Positions 52,203 to 61,711 are shown, numbered from the stretch's first letter. The stretch is DNA of 64,000 nt from Streptomyces pristinaespiralis (GCF_001278075.1 NZ_CP011340.1:7375501-7439500); one strand, 5' to 3'. Numbers and translations: made by a program. The notes: generated by a model not told the origin, from the sequence alone.

Positions 52203-52784
52203 TCACCAGTGTCTGCCGCGTGGCAGCGCCGCACGCTCCGGCTGCGAGAGGTGCAGCACCTGGTAGCGGTCGCCGTCGGCCCCGGGCCGGTCGTCGGCCC
52301 ACAGCGTGAGGTGCAGCAGCTCCCAGCGGCGTGGGTCGACAGCGAGCGCGGCGCAGACGACCCCGTCCAGTGCGGCGAGCCGCTCCGTCTCCCGTACGGC
52401 CTCGTCCACCAGCGGGGCGGGTGCGGCGCCCGGCGGCAGTGCGTGGCGCCGCCGGACGGCGGTGACCGGGCGGTGCCCGGCGGCGGGGCCCTCGTAGTAG
52501 GCGAGCCCCGTGGAGTGCCGTACCTCGGGCCGCCCGAAGTCGTCGACGATGCCCTGGAACCCGGGGCCCCACAGGAAGCGGTTCATGCCCTCCGGCGCCG
52601 CCCAGAGATACAGCGGCGCGTACTGGTTCACCGGCGAGTGCGCGCCGCGTTCCCGCACCAGGTACGCCTTGAGCCCGAGGCCGGGGAAGTCGTCGAGCAG
52701 ATGCCCTCGGGTCGCCACCCGCTCGCGGATGATCCCCATGTCGTAGTCGGCGGGAAGCGTGATCTCGTACTGCATCACCTGCAT
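52203..52784 (-). CDS. DUF4865 family protein
   Basis: A 193-residue protein. The N-terminus MQYEITLPADYDMGIIRERV and the sections FPGLGLKAYLVRERGAHSPV and YAPLYLWAAPEGMNRFLWG fit DUF4865, which has a dimeric alpha-beta barrel look. It is 7 bp downstream of a TetR gene and surely co-transcribed. In related genomes a tautomerase gene often sits between the two; it is missing here. Confidence 0.82.
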   Translation of the reverse strand: MQVMQYEITLPADYDMGIIRERVATRGHLLDDFPGLGLKAYLVRERGAHSPVNQYAPLYLWAAPEGMNRFLWGPGFQGIVDDFGRPEVRHSTGLAYYEGPAAGHRPVTAVRRRHALPPGAAPAPLVDEAVRETERLAALDGVVCAALAVDPRRWELLHLTLWADDRPGADGDRYQVLHLSQPERAALPRGRHW

Positions 52785-52791
52785 GGCGCGC

Positions 52792-53364
52792 TCAGCTCCT
52801 GTCGTCGGCGGAAGGATCCAGAAGGGTGAGCAGTCCCCGCACCCCGGCGTCGAAGGCGGCCGGGGAGCCGGACGCGCGGGCCAGTACGTAGCCGCCCTGG
52901 ACGGTGGCGACGATCGTCGCGGCGATGTCGGCCGGGACGAGCGCCGCGCTCAGCTCGCCGCGTTCCGTGCCCTCCTCGACGACCGACGCCAGCCGACCGC
53001 GCAGCCAGTCGAGCGTCTCTTCGACCGGTGCCCGCAGCCGGTCGTCGGCGATGACGTCCGGGTCCATGGTCAGCCGGCCGAGGGGGCACCCGCGCAGCAC
53101 GTCCCGCTCGCGCAGCAGGTAGCCGGCGATGCGCTCGTACGCCGTGCCGGGGCCGTCGAGGGAGGCCGCCGCGGCCGCCCGCATCTCCTCGGCGGTGCGC
53201 CGGACGGCTGCCAGCGCCAGGTCCGGCTTTCCCGTGAAGTGGTGGTACATGCTGCCCTGGCCCGCGCCCGCGAGCTGCTGGATCGCCTTCGGGCTGGTGC
53301 CCACGTAGCCGCGTTCCCACAGCAGCTCACGAGTGGCCTCGATCAACCGCTCGGAAGTGCTCAT
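52792..53364 (-). CDS. TetR/AcrR family regulator
   Basis: A 190-residue repressor. The helix-turn-helix is TSPKAIQQLAGAGQGSMYHH, and the C-terminal domain has the CPLGRLTMDP pattern found in TetR regulators of oxidative or electrophile stress genes. The conserved Cys in that segment could sense ligands. The ATG at 53364 has no clear ribosome site, and a dyad begins 7 bp upstream, typical of an autoregulated, nearly leaderless gene. It forms an operon with the DUF4865 gene. Confidence 0.86.
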   Translation of the reverse strand: MSTSERLIEATRELLWERGYVGTSPKAIQQLAGAGQGSMYHHFTGKPDLALAAVRRTAEEMRAAAAASLDGPGTAYERIAGYLLRERDVLRGCPLGRLTMDPDVIADDRLRAPVEETLDWLRGRLASVVEEGTERGELSAALVPADIAATIVATVQGGYVLARASGSPAAFDAGVRGLLTLLDPSADDRS

Positions 53365-53370
53365 GAGCCC

Positions 53371-53394
53371 ACTGTACATACCAGTAGGTACAGT
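53371..53394. promoter_or_regulatory. TetR autoregulatory dyad
   Basis: ACTGTAC (53371-53377) and GTACAGT (53388-53394) are perfect 7-bp arms with a 10-bp spacer that includes TACCAGTA. It begins 7 bp upstream of the TetR ATG. Confidence 0.6.
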
Positions 53395-53430
53395 AGCCAG
53401 GTCCCGCAGCGAAGCAGCCGCGCGGGCCCC

Positions 53431-53452
53431 GCGTACTCCGCGGGTGGTACGC
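53431..53452. promoter_or_regulatory. dyad upstream of ABC exporter, response-regulator site B
   Basis: GCGTACTCC (53431-53439) and GGTACGC (53446-53452) match the centre of the dyad at 44504-44525 in 18 of 22 positions. It lies 98 bp upstream of the first exporter gene. The likeness links the exporter to the two-component system at 44.6-46.5 kb. Confidence 0.6.
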
Positions 53453-53550
53453 ACACTGCCGCTGGCCGTACGACGACTCGCACCCCCTGCCGGCGGGAGC
53501 CTCGAAGCGACAAGGAAAGCGCACCGTCGCCACCCGAGGAGCTGATCGAG

Positions 53551-53835
53551 ATGAACGCACTCGCCTATGACGGGCCCGGCCCGTGGGTCCTGTTCTTCCC
53601 GCTGATCTGGGCCGCCGTCGTCGTCGGCGCCGTCACCGTCCTGCGCCGCACCGGCGTCTGGCGCGGCCGTCCCGCGCGGTGGCAGGGCACCCGCCCGCCG
53701 ATCGCCGAGAGTTCGCCGCTCGCCGTCCTCGGCCGCCGCTTCGCCGCGGGCGAGATCGACGAGGAGGAGTACTGGCGCCGCCTGTCGGTCCTGGAGGAGC
53801 AGTTCGGCCGCGTCTCCAAGGACGGTGCGGCATGA
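53551..53835 (+). CDS. SHOCT-domain membrane protein
   Basis: A 94-residue protein with one N-terminal membrane segment (WVLFFPLIWAAVVVGAVTVL) and a C-terminal SHOCT motif (PLAVLGRRFAAGEIDEEEYW, then RRLSVLEEQF). SHOCT domains are short helical pairs often joined to transport or signalling genes. The ATG has GAGGAG 10 nt upstream. The ABC ATPase start overlaps its stop (ATGA), making it the first gene of the exporter operon. Confidence 0.85.
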   Translation: MNALAYDGPGPWVLFFPLIWAAVVVGAVTVLRRTGVWRGRPARWQGTRPPIAESSPLAVLGRRFAAGEIDEEEYWRRLSVLEEQFGRVSKDGAA

Positions 53836-54617
53836 CCGGCACCGTCACCACCGGGACGGACACCCGGACCGCCGCCCGGGTCGTCGACGCCGTGAAGGTC
53901 TACGGCAGCGGCGACACCGAGGTGAGGGCCCTGGACGGGGTGAGCGTCGACTTCACGGCCGGCCGCTTCACCGTGATCATGGGGCCCTCGGGCTCGGGCA
54001 AGTCCACCCTCATGCACTGCGCCGCCGGGCTCGACACCCTCACGTCGGGCTCGGCGTTCATCGGCGACACCGACCTCAGCGGCCTCGACGACCACCGGCT
54101 CACCCTGTTGCGCCGCAGGCACCTCGGCTTCGTCTTCCAGGCCTTCAACCTCCTGCCCACCCTCACCGTGGCGGAGAACATCACCTTGCCGATGGACCTC
54201 GCCGGTGAGCGGCCCGACAGCCGGTGGCTGGACGCGCTCATCGACACCGTCGGGCTGCGTGACCGGCTGCACCACAGGCCGAGCGAGCTCTCCGGGGGCC
54301 AGCAGCAGCGCGTGGCGGTGGTCCGCGCCTTCGCGGGCCGGCCCCAGGTCGTCTTCGCCGACGAGCCGACCGGGAACCTCGACTCGCGCTCCGGCGAGGA
54401 GGTGCTCCGGCTCCTCGCCGGCACCGTCCGCCGCACCGACCGCACGGTGGTCATGGTCACCCACGACCCCGTCGCCGCGGCCCACGCCGACGAGGTCGTC
54501 TTCCTCGCGGACGGACGTCTCGTCGACCGCATGGAGGCCCCCACGGCGGAACGGGTCCTCGACCGCCTCAAGGCCTTCGACGGCACCCGGCACAAAGAGC
54601 GGGAGGTGTCACCATGA
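53832..54617 (+). CDS. ABC transporter ATP-binding protein (MacB/LolD type)
   Basis: A 261-residue ATPase. Walker A is GPSGSGKST, the Q-loop follows in FVFQAFNLLPTLTVAENI, the signature is ELSGGQQQRVAVVRA, Walker B is VVFADEPTGNLDS and the switch His is in VMVTHD. This set matches the LolD/MacB group, which works with FtsX-like permeases in antibiotic or peptide export and envelope maintenance. It overlaps both neighbours by 4 bp. Confidence 0.94.
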   Translation: MTGTVTTGTDTRTAARVVDAVKVYGSGDTEVRALDGVSVDFTAGRFTVIMGPSGSGKSTLMHCAAGLDTLTSGSAFIGDTDLSGLDDHRLTLLRRRHLGFVFQAFNLLPTLTVAENITLPMDLAGERPDSRWLDALIDTVGLRDRLHHRPSELSGGQQQRVAVVRAFAGRPQVVFADEPTGNLDSRSGEEVLRLLAGTVRRTDRTVVMVTHDPVAAAHADEVVFLADGRLVDRMEAPTAERVLDRLKAFDGTRHKEREVSP

Positions 54618-57184
54618 CCGCCACCGGCGCCTCCCTGCGCCTCAGCCGGACGTCCCTGCGTGCCCACAGGCGCCGCTTCGCGGGCACGTTCACCGCCGTG
54701 CTGCTCGGAGTGGCCTTCCTGACCGGCACGCTCGTCATGGGCGACACGCTGCGCGCGAGTTTCGACAGCCTCTTCGCCTCGGCCACCGGCGGTACGGACG
54801 CCGTCGTACGCAGTCTTGATGTCGTCACCGTCTCCGGAGAAGCCCAGGGCACCCGGCAGCCGGTGCGCACCGACCTCGTCGCCCGGATCGAGCGGACGCC
54901 CGGCGTCGCCGCGGCCGAACCCGACATCCGGGGCGCCGGCCAGCTCATCGGTTCCGACGGCGAACCGGTCGGCGGACAGGGCCCGCCCACCGTCGCCGGC
55001 AACTGGATCCAGGACCGGGAACTCAACCCGTACCGGCTCGCGGAGGGACGCGCACCGGCCGCGAGCGGTGAGGTGGTGATCAACCGAGGCGCCGCCGAGG
55101 CCGGCGGGCTGAGGATCGGTGACGCCACCGTGCTGCGCACCCCCGACCCCCTGCGTGTCACCGTCGTCGGGCTCGCCGCCTTCGGCGGCGAGGACGGTAT
55201 GGGCCGGACCACGTTCACCGCGATGACCCGCGCCGACGCCGAGAAGTACCTCACCCCGAGGCCGGGAGAGGCGGCGTCCATCCAGGTGCGGGCCGGTCCC
55301 GGGACCACCCAGCAGGAGCTCGTCGACGCCCTCGGAGCCGTACTGCCCGACGACGTCGAGGCCATCACCGGAGAGCAGTCCACGCGGGAGAACCAGGAGA
55401 TGATCTCCGGTCAGTTCCTGAGCCTGTTCACCACGTTGCTGCTGGTCTTCTCCGGCATCGTCCTGTTCGTCGCCACCTTCTCGATCTACAACACCTTCGC
55501 CATCGTCATCGCCCAGCGCACCCGCGAGAACGCGCTGCTGCGGGCGCTCGGCGCGACCCGCCGACAGATCGTCGGCGCCACCCTCGTCGAGGCCGCCGTC
55601 GTGGCCCTCGCGGCCTCCGCCGCGGGGCTGCTCGTGGGCATCGGTATCGCCGCCGGGCTCCAGGCGCTGTTCCCGGCCGTCGGGTTCCCCTTCCCCGAGG
55701 GCGCCTTGAAGGTCAGCGGCGTCTCGATGCTGCTTCCGCTCGCCGTGGGCCTGCTGGTCTGTCTCGGCTCCGCGTTGATGCCCGCCGTCCGCGCCGGACG
55801 CACGGCGCCGCTGGCCGCGCTGCGCGAGAGCACCGTGGAGGACTCCGCCGCCTCACGGAAGCGGGCGTACGCGGGCGGCACCCTGGCGCTCACCGGGATC
55901 GCCGCCATCCTCACCGGCGTGCTCGCCGTCCCCTCGGTCACGCTCGCCGCGACCGGTGCGGCACTCGTCCTCGCCGCGTTCGTGGCGCTCGGTCCCGTCG
56001 CGGCAGGCCGCGCCGTCCGCGTCATGGGCCGCCCGCTGGACCGGCTGCCGGGTGTGTCGGGCCGGCTGGCCAGGCGCAACGCCCTGCGCAGCCCTCGGCG
56101 CACCGCGGCCACGGCCGCCGCACTCATGATCGGCGTCGCCGTCGTTTCGTTGTTCACCGTCTTCGGGGCCTCGCTCAAGGCGACCATGGACGAGACGGTC
56201 TCCCGTTCCTTCGCGGGCGATGTCGCGGTCAGCACGCCCGCGTTCGGAGCGGGCGGCAGCGGCCTGAGCCCGAAGCTCGCCCCCGCGATCGAGGCACTGC
56301 CCGAGGTGCGCACCGCGGTCGGACTCGGCCGGGGTGTCGCCGAGGTCGACGGCGCGGGGCGCCGGCTGACCGTCACCGACCCCGCCGCGCTCGCGGACGC
56401 GTTCGAACTCGGCGAGGTGCGGGGCTCGCTCTCCGCGCTGGGCACCACCGGCCTCGCCGTGGCGGACACGGAGGCCGACGAGCACGGCTGGCGGCCCGGC
56501 TCCACCGCCGAGCTGACGTTCACCGACGGCGCGCGGCAGACCTTCACCGTCCGGGCCGTCTACGAGGAGTCCGAGCTCGCCGGCGACTACGTCGTCACCC
56601 GCGAGGCGTGGGCGCCGCACCGCGGCCAGGACTCCGACACGCTGGTCTCCGTCACCTTCGAGGACGGCGTGAGCACCGCCGACGGCACGGCCGCGGTCGA
56701 GAGGACGGCGGCGGACTTCGGCAACCCGGAGGTGCAGACCCGCGACGAGTACGCGCGGAGCGCGGCCGGTGGCATCGACATGATGCTCACCCTCGTCTAC
56801 GCGCTGCTCGCCCTCGCCGTCGTGATCGCGCTGCTCGGCATCGCCAACGCCCTCACGCTCGCCGTCCACGAACGCACCCGGGAACTGGGCCTGTTGCGGG
56901 CCGTCGGGCAGACCCGGTCGCAGTTGCGGTCGATGGTGCACTGGGAGTCGGTGCTGGTGGCGGCGTTCGGCACCGCCGGCGGCCTGGCGCTCGGAGGGCT
57001 GCTGGGATGGGTGCTCGTCGAGGCGTCGGAGGGATCGGGCGGGACGGCGTTCGCCTTCGCGGTCCCACCGCTGCAACTCGCCGTCGTCGCGGCGGTCGGT
57101 CTGGTGGCGGGCGCGCTCGCGGGCCGGCGGCCCGCACGCCGCGCCGCACGTCTCGACGTGCTGCGCGCCATCGCCGCCGAATGA
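54614..57184 (+). CDS. FtsX-like ABC permease
   Basis: An 856-residue permease with the duplicated actinobacterial layout. A first membrane helix (FAGTFTAVLLGVAFLTGTLV) precedes an external domain. Three helices with the FtsX pattern follow (FSIYNTFAIVIAQRTRENAL, LLRALGATRRQIVGATLVEA). A second half repeats it, ending ELGLLRAVGQTRSQLRSMVH. The large outer domains could bind a drug or peptide. It would form the exporter with the preceding ATPase, probably controlled by the two-component system. Confidence 0.92.
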   Translation: MTATGASLRLSRTSLRAHRRRFAGTFTAVLLGVAFLTGTLVMGDTLRASFDSLFASATGGTDAVVRSLDVVTVSGEAQGTRQPVRTDLVARIERTPGVAAAEPDIRGAGQLIGSDGEPVGGQGPPTVAGNWIQDRELNPYRLAEGRAPAASGEVVINRGAAEAGGLRIGDATVLRTPDPLRVTVVGLAAFGGEDGMGRTTFTAMTRADAEKYLTPRPGEAASIQVRAGPGTTQQELVDALGAVLPDDVEAITGEQSTRENQEMISGQFLSLFTTLLLVFSGIVLFVATFSIYNTFAIVIAQRTRENALLRALGATRRQIVGATLVEAAVVALAASAAGLLVGIGIAAGLQALFPAVGFPFPEGALKVSGVSMLLPLAVGLLVCLGSALMPAVRAGRTAPLAALRESTVEDSAASRKRAYAGGTLALTGIAAILTGVLAVPSVTLAATGAALVLAAFVALGPVAAGRAVRVMGRPLDRLPGVSGRLARRNALRSPRRTAATAAALMIGVAVVSLFTVFGASLKATMDETVSRSFAGDVAVSTPAFGAGGSGLSPKLAPAIEALPEVRTAVGLGRGVAEVDGAGRRLTVTDPAALADAFELGEVRGSLSALGTTGLAVADTEADEHGWRPGSTAELTFTDGARQTFTVRAVYEESELAGDYVVTREAWAPHRGQDSDTLVSVTFEDGVSTADGTAAVERTAADFGNPEVQTRDEYARSAAGGIDMMLTLVYALLALAVVIALLGIANALTLAVHERTRELGLLRAVGQTRSQLRSMVHWESVLVAAFGTAGGLALGGLLGWVLVEASEGSGGTAFAFAVPPLQLAVVAAVGLVAGALAGRRPARRAARLDVLRAIAAE

Positions 57185-57207
57185 CGTACGGCCCCCTGTC
57201 CGCCCGG

Positions 57208-57744
57208 TCAGCCGGCAACGGCCGACCGGGCGGCAACCGTCTCCGTCTCCGGGACGACCGGCAGGATCTCGGCCGGCGGCAGCCCGGTGAACGGGCCGAT
57301 GGTCGTCGCACCGTAGACCGCCGCGCAGGGCGGCATGGTCACGGCGGGGGAGGGGGCCGGGAGAGTGAACCAGACGACCTTGCCGCTGTCGCCCTGCGGT
57401 CTCACGCCCCAGCTCTCGCTCATGGCGGCGATCAGCGCGAGGCCACGTCCCGATGTGGCGGACGACCCGGGCCTGCGCACGGTCGGCATCCGCGGATCGT
57501 GGTCGTGTACGGACACCGTGAGCCGGTCGAGCAGCAGCTCGACGTCCACGGTGCACATCTTGTCCGGCCGAGCATGCCGGTGGACATTGGTCAGCAGCTC
57601 GGTGACGCCCAGCGCCGCCTGGTCGATCAAAGGATCGAGATGCCAGTAGCGTAGTTGCGCCGAGATGATTCTGCGGACCTGACCGATCCGCGACGGCAGG
57701 GCCTGGAGCTCCACCGTGCAGTGCCTGCTTGGCTGGCTGATCAC
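57208..57744 (-). CDS. RsbW-like ATP-binding regulatory protein
   Basis: A 178-residue HATPase_c_2 protein of the anti-sigma/serine kinase type abundant in Streptomyces. The N box is LGVTELLTNVHRHARPDK and the G box SSATSGRGLALIAAMSESWG. The usual DxGxG segment reads VHDHDPRMP, a common variant. The C-terminal 50 residues are Pro/Val-rich and of unknown use. Such proteins bind an anti-anti-sigma or sigma partner. The GTG at 57744 follows GGGGAG. Confidence 0.85.
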   Translation of the reverse strand: MISQPSRHCTVELQALPSRIGQVRRIISAQLRYWHLDPLIDQAALGVTELLTNVHRHARPDKMCTVDVELLLDRLTVSVHDHDPRMPTVRRPGSSATSGRGLALIAAMSESWGVRPQGDSGKVVWFTLPAPSPAVTMPPCAAVYGATTIGPFTGLPPAEILPVVPETETVAARSAVAG

Positions 57745-57923
57745 GGCTGCGACTCCCCGAAATAGTCCGGAAGAAGACGAGAAAAGCGATCCAGCAGTTG
57801 GCCGACCTGCTGATCAGACCGGCGGGGCTGGATCGCAGCGTGACCGCCGGTGCACCCTGAGTGATGTGGAACCAGCGTGGACCATCGCTCAAGGGCCCGC
57901 AACTCACGGCACCACCGCGCGTC

Positions 57924-58247
57924 TCAGCGCTCGGAACCGCCGGCCCCGCGTACCGCTTCGAGGAAACGCCCGGCCAGGGCACGGGCGTCCGGCCGCCGGC
58001 TGCGCTGCCCCATGGTCAGCCGGTAACGCTTGCCGTTGAGCGTCGCCACCGTGCTGTCGTCACCCGCGAACCACGGGCGTCCCGCGGTGACCGCACGCAC
58101 CGGCGCGCTCTCGATCACCCGGCCGTAACTGGTCATCAGCGCCAGCCTGCCGTCCTTGATCAGCACCTGCCCGGCCCGGGTGAGCGAGCGTGGCCAGCGC
58201 TCGATACGCACCCCCGTGGCGCTGAATTCCGGCTCTGCCATGGCCAT
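57924..58247 (-). CDS. small hypothetical protein
   Basis: A 107-residue protein of no recognised family. It seems to be mostly beta: [40 protein letters not shown] and [18 protein letters not shown], with a helical basic end. The pattern suggests a small PH-like or beta-barrel fold. ATG 58247 has AAAGGGGG 8 nt upstream. It is divergent from the Cds1-like gene. Confidence 0.68.
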   Translation of the reverse strand: MAMAEPEFSATGVRIERWPRSLTRAGQVLIKDGRLALMTSYGRVIESAPVRAVTAGRPWFAGDDSTVATLNGKRYRLTMGQRSRRPDARALAGRFLEAVRGAGGSER

Positions 58248-58441
58248 TGCGTCCGCCCCCTTTGCAGCGACTCTTCTGGAAGTGTGCACAACTCGCGCCC
58301 TGCACACCAGTACGCCCGACGCAGTCACGCCACAAGCAGCGCCTATGGATACCCAAAGTGAACGTTTACGCAGGTGGCGGGCTTACTGTTGCCGGTGTGG
58401 CCGGAGGACGGCACCAAGGACCGCAGACGGAGGGCGACGTT

Positions 58442-59578
58442 ATGAACAGCACCGGGCAGCAGCAGGCACCGGGCGCGCCGGCCGTGACCGTCGACGTCGA
58501 CCGCAGCGATCCGCGCTACCGGGCATGGCTCAAGGACGCCGTACGCAAGGTCCAGGCCGACGCCAACCGGTCGGCCGACACCCACCTGCTCCGCTTCCCG
58601 CTACCCGAGGCGTGGGGGATCGACCTCTACCTCAAGGACGAGTCCACCCACCCCACCGGCAGCCTCAAGCACCGTCTGGCCCGCTCGCTGTTCCTGTACG
58701 GGCTCTGCAACGGCTGGATCAGACCCGGCAAGCCCGTCATCGAGGCGTCCAGCGGCTCGACCGCCGTCTCCGAGGCGTACTTCGCCAAGCTGGTCGGGGT
58801 GCCCTTCGTCGCCGTCATGCCGCGCACCACCAGCGCCGAGAAGATCCGCCTGATCCAGTTCCACGGCGGACAGTGCCACTTCGTCGACGACCCCCGCAGG
58901 ATGTACGAGGAGTCGGCCGCGCTCGCCGAGCGCACCGGCGGCCACTACATGGACCAGTTCACCTATGCCGAACGGGCCACCGACTGGCGCGGCAACAACA
59001 ACATCGCCGAGTCGATCTACCAGCAGCTGCGTCTCGAGCGGTACCCGGAGCCGGCCTGGATCGTCGCGACGGCCGGTACCGGAGGCACCTCGGCGACCAT
59101 CGCCCGCTACGTGCACTACATGCAGCACGACACCCGCATCTGCGTCCCCGACCCGGAGAACTCCTGCTTCTTCGACGGCTGGACCCACGGCGACCCCCGC
59201 GCCAGCAGCGACTGCGGCTCGCGGATCGAAGGCATCGGCCGGCCCCGTATGGAGCCCAGCTTCGTGCCGGGAGCCATCGACCGGATGATGAAGGTGCCGG
59301 ACGCGGCGAGCGTCGCCGCCGTACGAGCCCTGGAACAGGCCATCGGGCGCAAGGCGGGCGGCTCCACCGGCACCGGGCTGTGGAGCGCCTTCAAGATCGT
59401 TTCCGAGATGGTGGCGGCAGACGAGAAGGGCAGCGTCGTCACCCTCATCTGCGATCCGGGCGACCGCTATCTCGACAAGTACTACTCCGACGCCTGGCTC
59501 GCCGAACAGGGGCTGGACATCCACCCGTACACGGTCGCGATCGAGGAGTTCCTCGCCGGCGGCGTCTGGCCCTGCTGA
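58442..59578 (+). CDS. PLP-dependent cysteine synthase/desulfhydrase family (Cds1-like)
   Basis: A 378-residue fold-type II PLP enzyme. The cofactor Lys is in [13 protein letters not shown], the substrate loop in [14 protein letters not shown], the phosphate-binding loop in [13 protein letters not shown], and a C-terminal [12 protein letters not shown] follows. It resembles actinobacterial Cds1, which releases hydrogen sulfide and pyruvate from cysteine, more than CysK, because of its length and C-terminal extension. The ATG follows GGAGGGCG. Confidence 0.87.
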   Translation: MNSTGQQQAPGAPAVTVDVDRSDPRYRAWLKDAVRKVQADANRSADTHLLRFPLPEAWGIDLYLKDESTHPTGSLKHRLARSLFLYGLCNGWIRPGKPVIEASSGSTAVSEAYFAKLVGVPFVAVMPRTTSAEKIRLIQFHGGQCHFVDDPRRMYEESAALAERTGGHYMDQFTYAERATDWRGNNNIAESIYQQLRLERYPEPAWIVATAGTGGTSATIARYVHYMQHDTRICVPDPENSCFFDGWTHGDPRASSDCGSRIEGIGRPRMEPSFVPGAIDRMMKVPDAASVAAVRALEQAIGRKAGGSTGTGLWSAFKIVSEMVAADEKGSVVTLICDPGDRYLDKYYSDAWLAEQGLDIHPYTVAIEEFLAGGVWPC

Positions 59579-59595
59579 CCCGCCGGTCCTGACGG

Positions 59596-60075
59596 TCAGC
59601 CGGAGGAACGGTCCAGCCGGCGGTCCAGATTGCGCATGGCGTCCTTGAAGGCGCGCCCCAGCCCGGGACGGCCCAGGCGCAGCACGATACGCAGCGGCCC
59701 GGGGCCGTCGGCCGCGAACGTCCACTGCACCCGGGAGCCGGTCGGCGTCGGGGCGATCCGCCACTCCTCCAACAGGGCTCGCAGGCCAGGGGCGTTGGTC
59801 TGGTCGACGCGATACGCGTAGCGGATGTCCGGCTCCCGTGCGAGGACCGTCTCCGTGAACACCGTGCCGCCCTTGAGCCTGATCTCGCGTCCCGCGCCGT
59901 CGTCCACGGGCCGGGCCGCGGTCACCGCGGTGAACCATGCGGGCCAGCCGGCGACATCGTCGGCGAGTGCCGCGTACAACGCCTGCGGCGACGCCGTGAG
60001 GTGCGCGGAGAAAACCAGACGCAGCGGTGCGCTCTCCACGAACTCCAGGTCCACGGGGCGGAGTTGACGTGCCAT
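59596..60075 (-). CDS. SRPBCC family protein
   Basis: A 159-residue START-like fold protein. FSAHLTASPQALYAALADDV and AGWPAWFTAVTAARPVDDGA mark the first strand and helices; RYAYRVDQTNAPG and RVQWTFAADGPGPLR form the sheet, and a long C-terminal helix closes the pocket. These proteins bind hydrophobic ligands or polyketide intermediates. The substrate is unknown. It is convergent with the Cds1-like gene. A second SRPBCC gene lies 70 bp away in the same direction. Confidence 0.83.
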   Translation of the reverse strand: MARQLRPVDLEFVESAPLRLVFSAHLTASPQALYAALADDVAGWPAWFTAVTAARPVDDGAGREIRLKGGTVFTETVLAREPDIRYAYRVDQTNAPGLRALLEEWRIAPTPTGSRVQWTFAADGPGPLRIVLRLGRPGLGRAFKDAMRNLDRRLDRSSG

Positions 60076-60145
60076 GGGGGTCCTCACTGCAGCGGCGGGC
60101 GACGGGACCGCACACCATAGCCGCAGCCCGCTCCGATGTCCGCCC

Positions 60146-60592
60146 TCAGTGCCGGTCCCGGCCGTTCAGGAGCGCGTCCAGCGCGCGGGCGAACACGAGG
60201 CGGCCCACCCGGGCCACCACCCGGTCCAGTCGCCGGGGCAGCAGCGCCACACGCAGCTCCTCCACCCACAGGACCACCGAACCCGTCTCCGTGCCATGGA
60301 CCTCGATCTCGGCCCAGCCGGTGACGACCCTGCCGCGCTTCTCCAGCCGGCAGCGGCCCCGCCGGACCTCCGACGGCGGCTCCCACTCGACGATCTCCAT
60401 CGGATCGTCGAAGCCGAACCGGCCCGCACCACTGCGCGCGACGACCGTCGTGCCCACCCCGGCCGGCCCGGGGCCCGACACCGTGACGGCCGTCAGCGGC
60501 ACCGCCGCCCCGTGCGCCGGCCAGTCGGTGACCCTCGACCAGCACTCGGCGGCCGGCAGGCCGGTGATCCGCCCGATGCGGAAGGTGCTCAC
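60146..60592 (-). CDS. SRPBCC family protein
   Basis: A 148-residue START-like protein. The pattern ECWSRVTDWPAHGAAVPLTA, then FGFDDPMEIVEWEPPSEVRR and GWAEIEVHGTETGSVVLWVE, and a C-terminal helix fit polyketide cyclase/dehydrase-type SRPBCC members. The GTG at 60592 lies 5 bp after the DeoR stop, so it is translated from the same transcript. Together with the neighbouring SRPBCC and DeoR genes it forms a three-gene minus-strand unit. Confidence 0.82.
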   Translation of the reverse strand: MSTFRIGRITGLPAAECWSRVTDWPAHGAAVPLTAVTVSGPGPAGVGTTVVARSGAGRFGFDDPMEIVEWEPPSEVRRGRCRLEKRGRVVTGWAEIEVHGTETGSVVLWVEELRVALLPRRLDRVVARVGRLVFARALDALLNGRDRH

Positions 60593-60597
60593 GGTGC

Positions 60598-61437
60598 TCA
60601 GCCGTCCTGCGCGTCGGCCTGTTCGCCCGCCACGACCAGGGAGGGCAGATGCTCGGCGATCTCCTCGCGGACCGCGGCAGGCAGCCCCGCGTCGGTGACC
60701 AGGGTGTCCACCTCCGCGAGCCCCGCGAACGAACTGAGGCCCACCGTCCCCCACTTGGTGTGGTCCGCGACCACCACCACCCGGCGCGCGGCCTGCACGA
60801 GGTGGCGGTTTGTCTCCGCCTCCGCGAGATTCGGCGTGGACAGGCCGGCCTCCACCGAAATGCCGTGCACGCCGAGGAACAGCACATCGAAGTGCAGCGA
60901 GCGGATCGCCTGGTCGGCCACCGGACCGACCAGCGAGTCCGACGGCGTGCGCACCCCTCCGGTGAGCACCACCGTCGCGGCGCCCGGCCGCCGCCCGCCC
61001 GCGCCGCCCGACCGCTGTGCCGTGTGGAAGACGTCGGCCACCCGCACCGAGTTGGTGACGACCGTCAGGTCCGGCATGTCCAGCAGATGGTGCGCCAGCG
61101 CGTACGTCGTCGTCCCGCCGGAGAGGGCGATCGCGCTGCCCGGCGCCACCAGCGCGGCCGCGGCCCGCGCGATGTCCTCCTTGGCCCTCAGCTCGAGCGC
61201 CGACTTCGCCTCGAAGCCAGGCTCGTGGGTGCTCGCCTCGACCACCGGGACGGCGCCGCCGTGCACCTTCTCCACGACACCCTGCCGCGCCAGAGCGTCC
61301 AGATCGCGCCGCACCGTCATGTCGGAGACGTTCAGCCTGCGGGTGAGTTCGTTGACCCGGACCCCGCCCCGCCTGCGCACCTCGTCGAGGATCAGAGCAC
61401 GCCGCTGCTCCGCGAGGAGGTTCTGGTTGTCGCTCAC
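60598..61437 (-). CDS. DeoR family transcriptional regulator
   Basis: A 279-residue repressor of sugar-phosphate type. The N-terminal helix-turn-helix is GGVRVNELTRRLNVSDMTVR, then RDLDALARQGVVEKVHGGAV. The C-terminal DeoRC sensor domain shows ALSGGTTTYALA, VVLTGG and ADHTKWG. It probably senses a phosphorylated sugar. GTG 61437 has AGGAAGGA about 11 nt upstream; a TTG at 61500 is less likely. It appears to be the first gene of the unit with the two SRPBCC genes. Confidence 0.88.
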   Translation of the reverse strand: MSDNQNLLAEQRRALILDEVRRRGGVRVNELTRRLNVSDMTVRRDLDALARQGVVEKVHGGAVPVVEASTHEPGFEAKSALELRAKEDIARAAAALVAPGSAIALSGGTTTYALAHHLLDMPDLTVVTNSVRVADVFHTAQRSGGAGGRRPGAATVVLTGGVRTPSDSLVGPVADQAIRSLHFDVLFLGVHGISVEAGLSTPNLAEAETNRHLVQAARRVVVVADHTKWGTVGLSSFAGLAEVDTLVTDAGLPAAVREEIAEHLPSLVVAGEQADAQDG

Positions 61438-61711
61438 CGCCGGGGCCGGTCCTTCCTGGTAGCCGTACGCCGTCCACGCCCTCCACGGGGCCGTGGCCAA
61501 GGCTTCTCATCCTCGCACGCGTATTGCCCCTCGGGCTCGGGGAGATTCCGTGAGAGCGGTGCGGCGGCCTGTCGTGATCCGCGATTCTGTCGCCATCGTT
61601 GCTGCGGGGGGCACGCCGGACGAGGCCGCGCCGTACCGGCCCCTCGCGTTCCACCCGTTCCGTCCCGTTGTGTTCCGTTCCGGCTCGTCCCGAGATGAGG
61701 GAGTCACCGCA

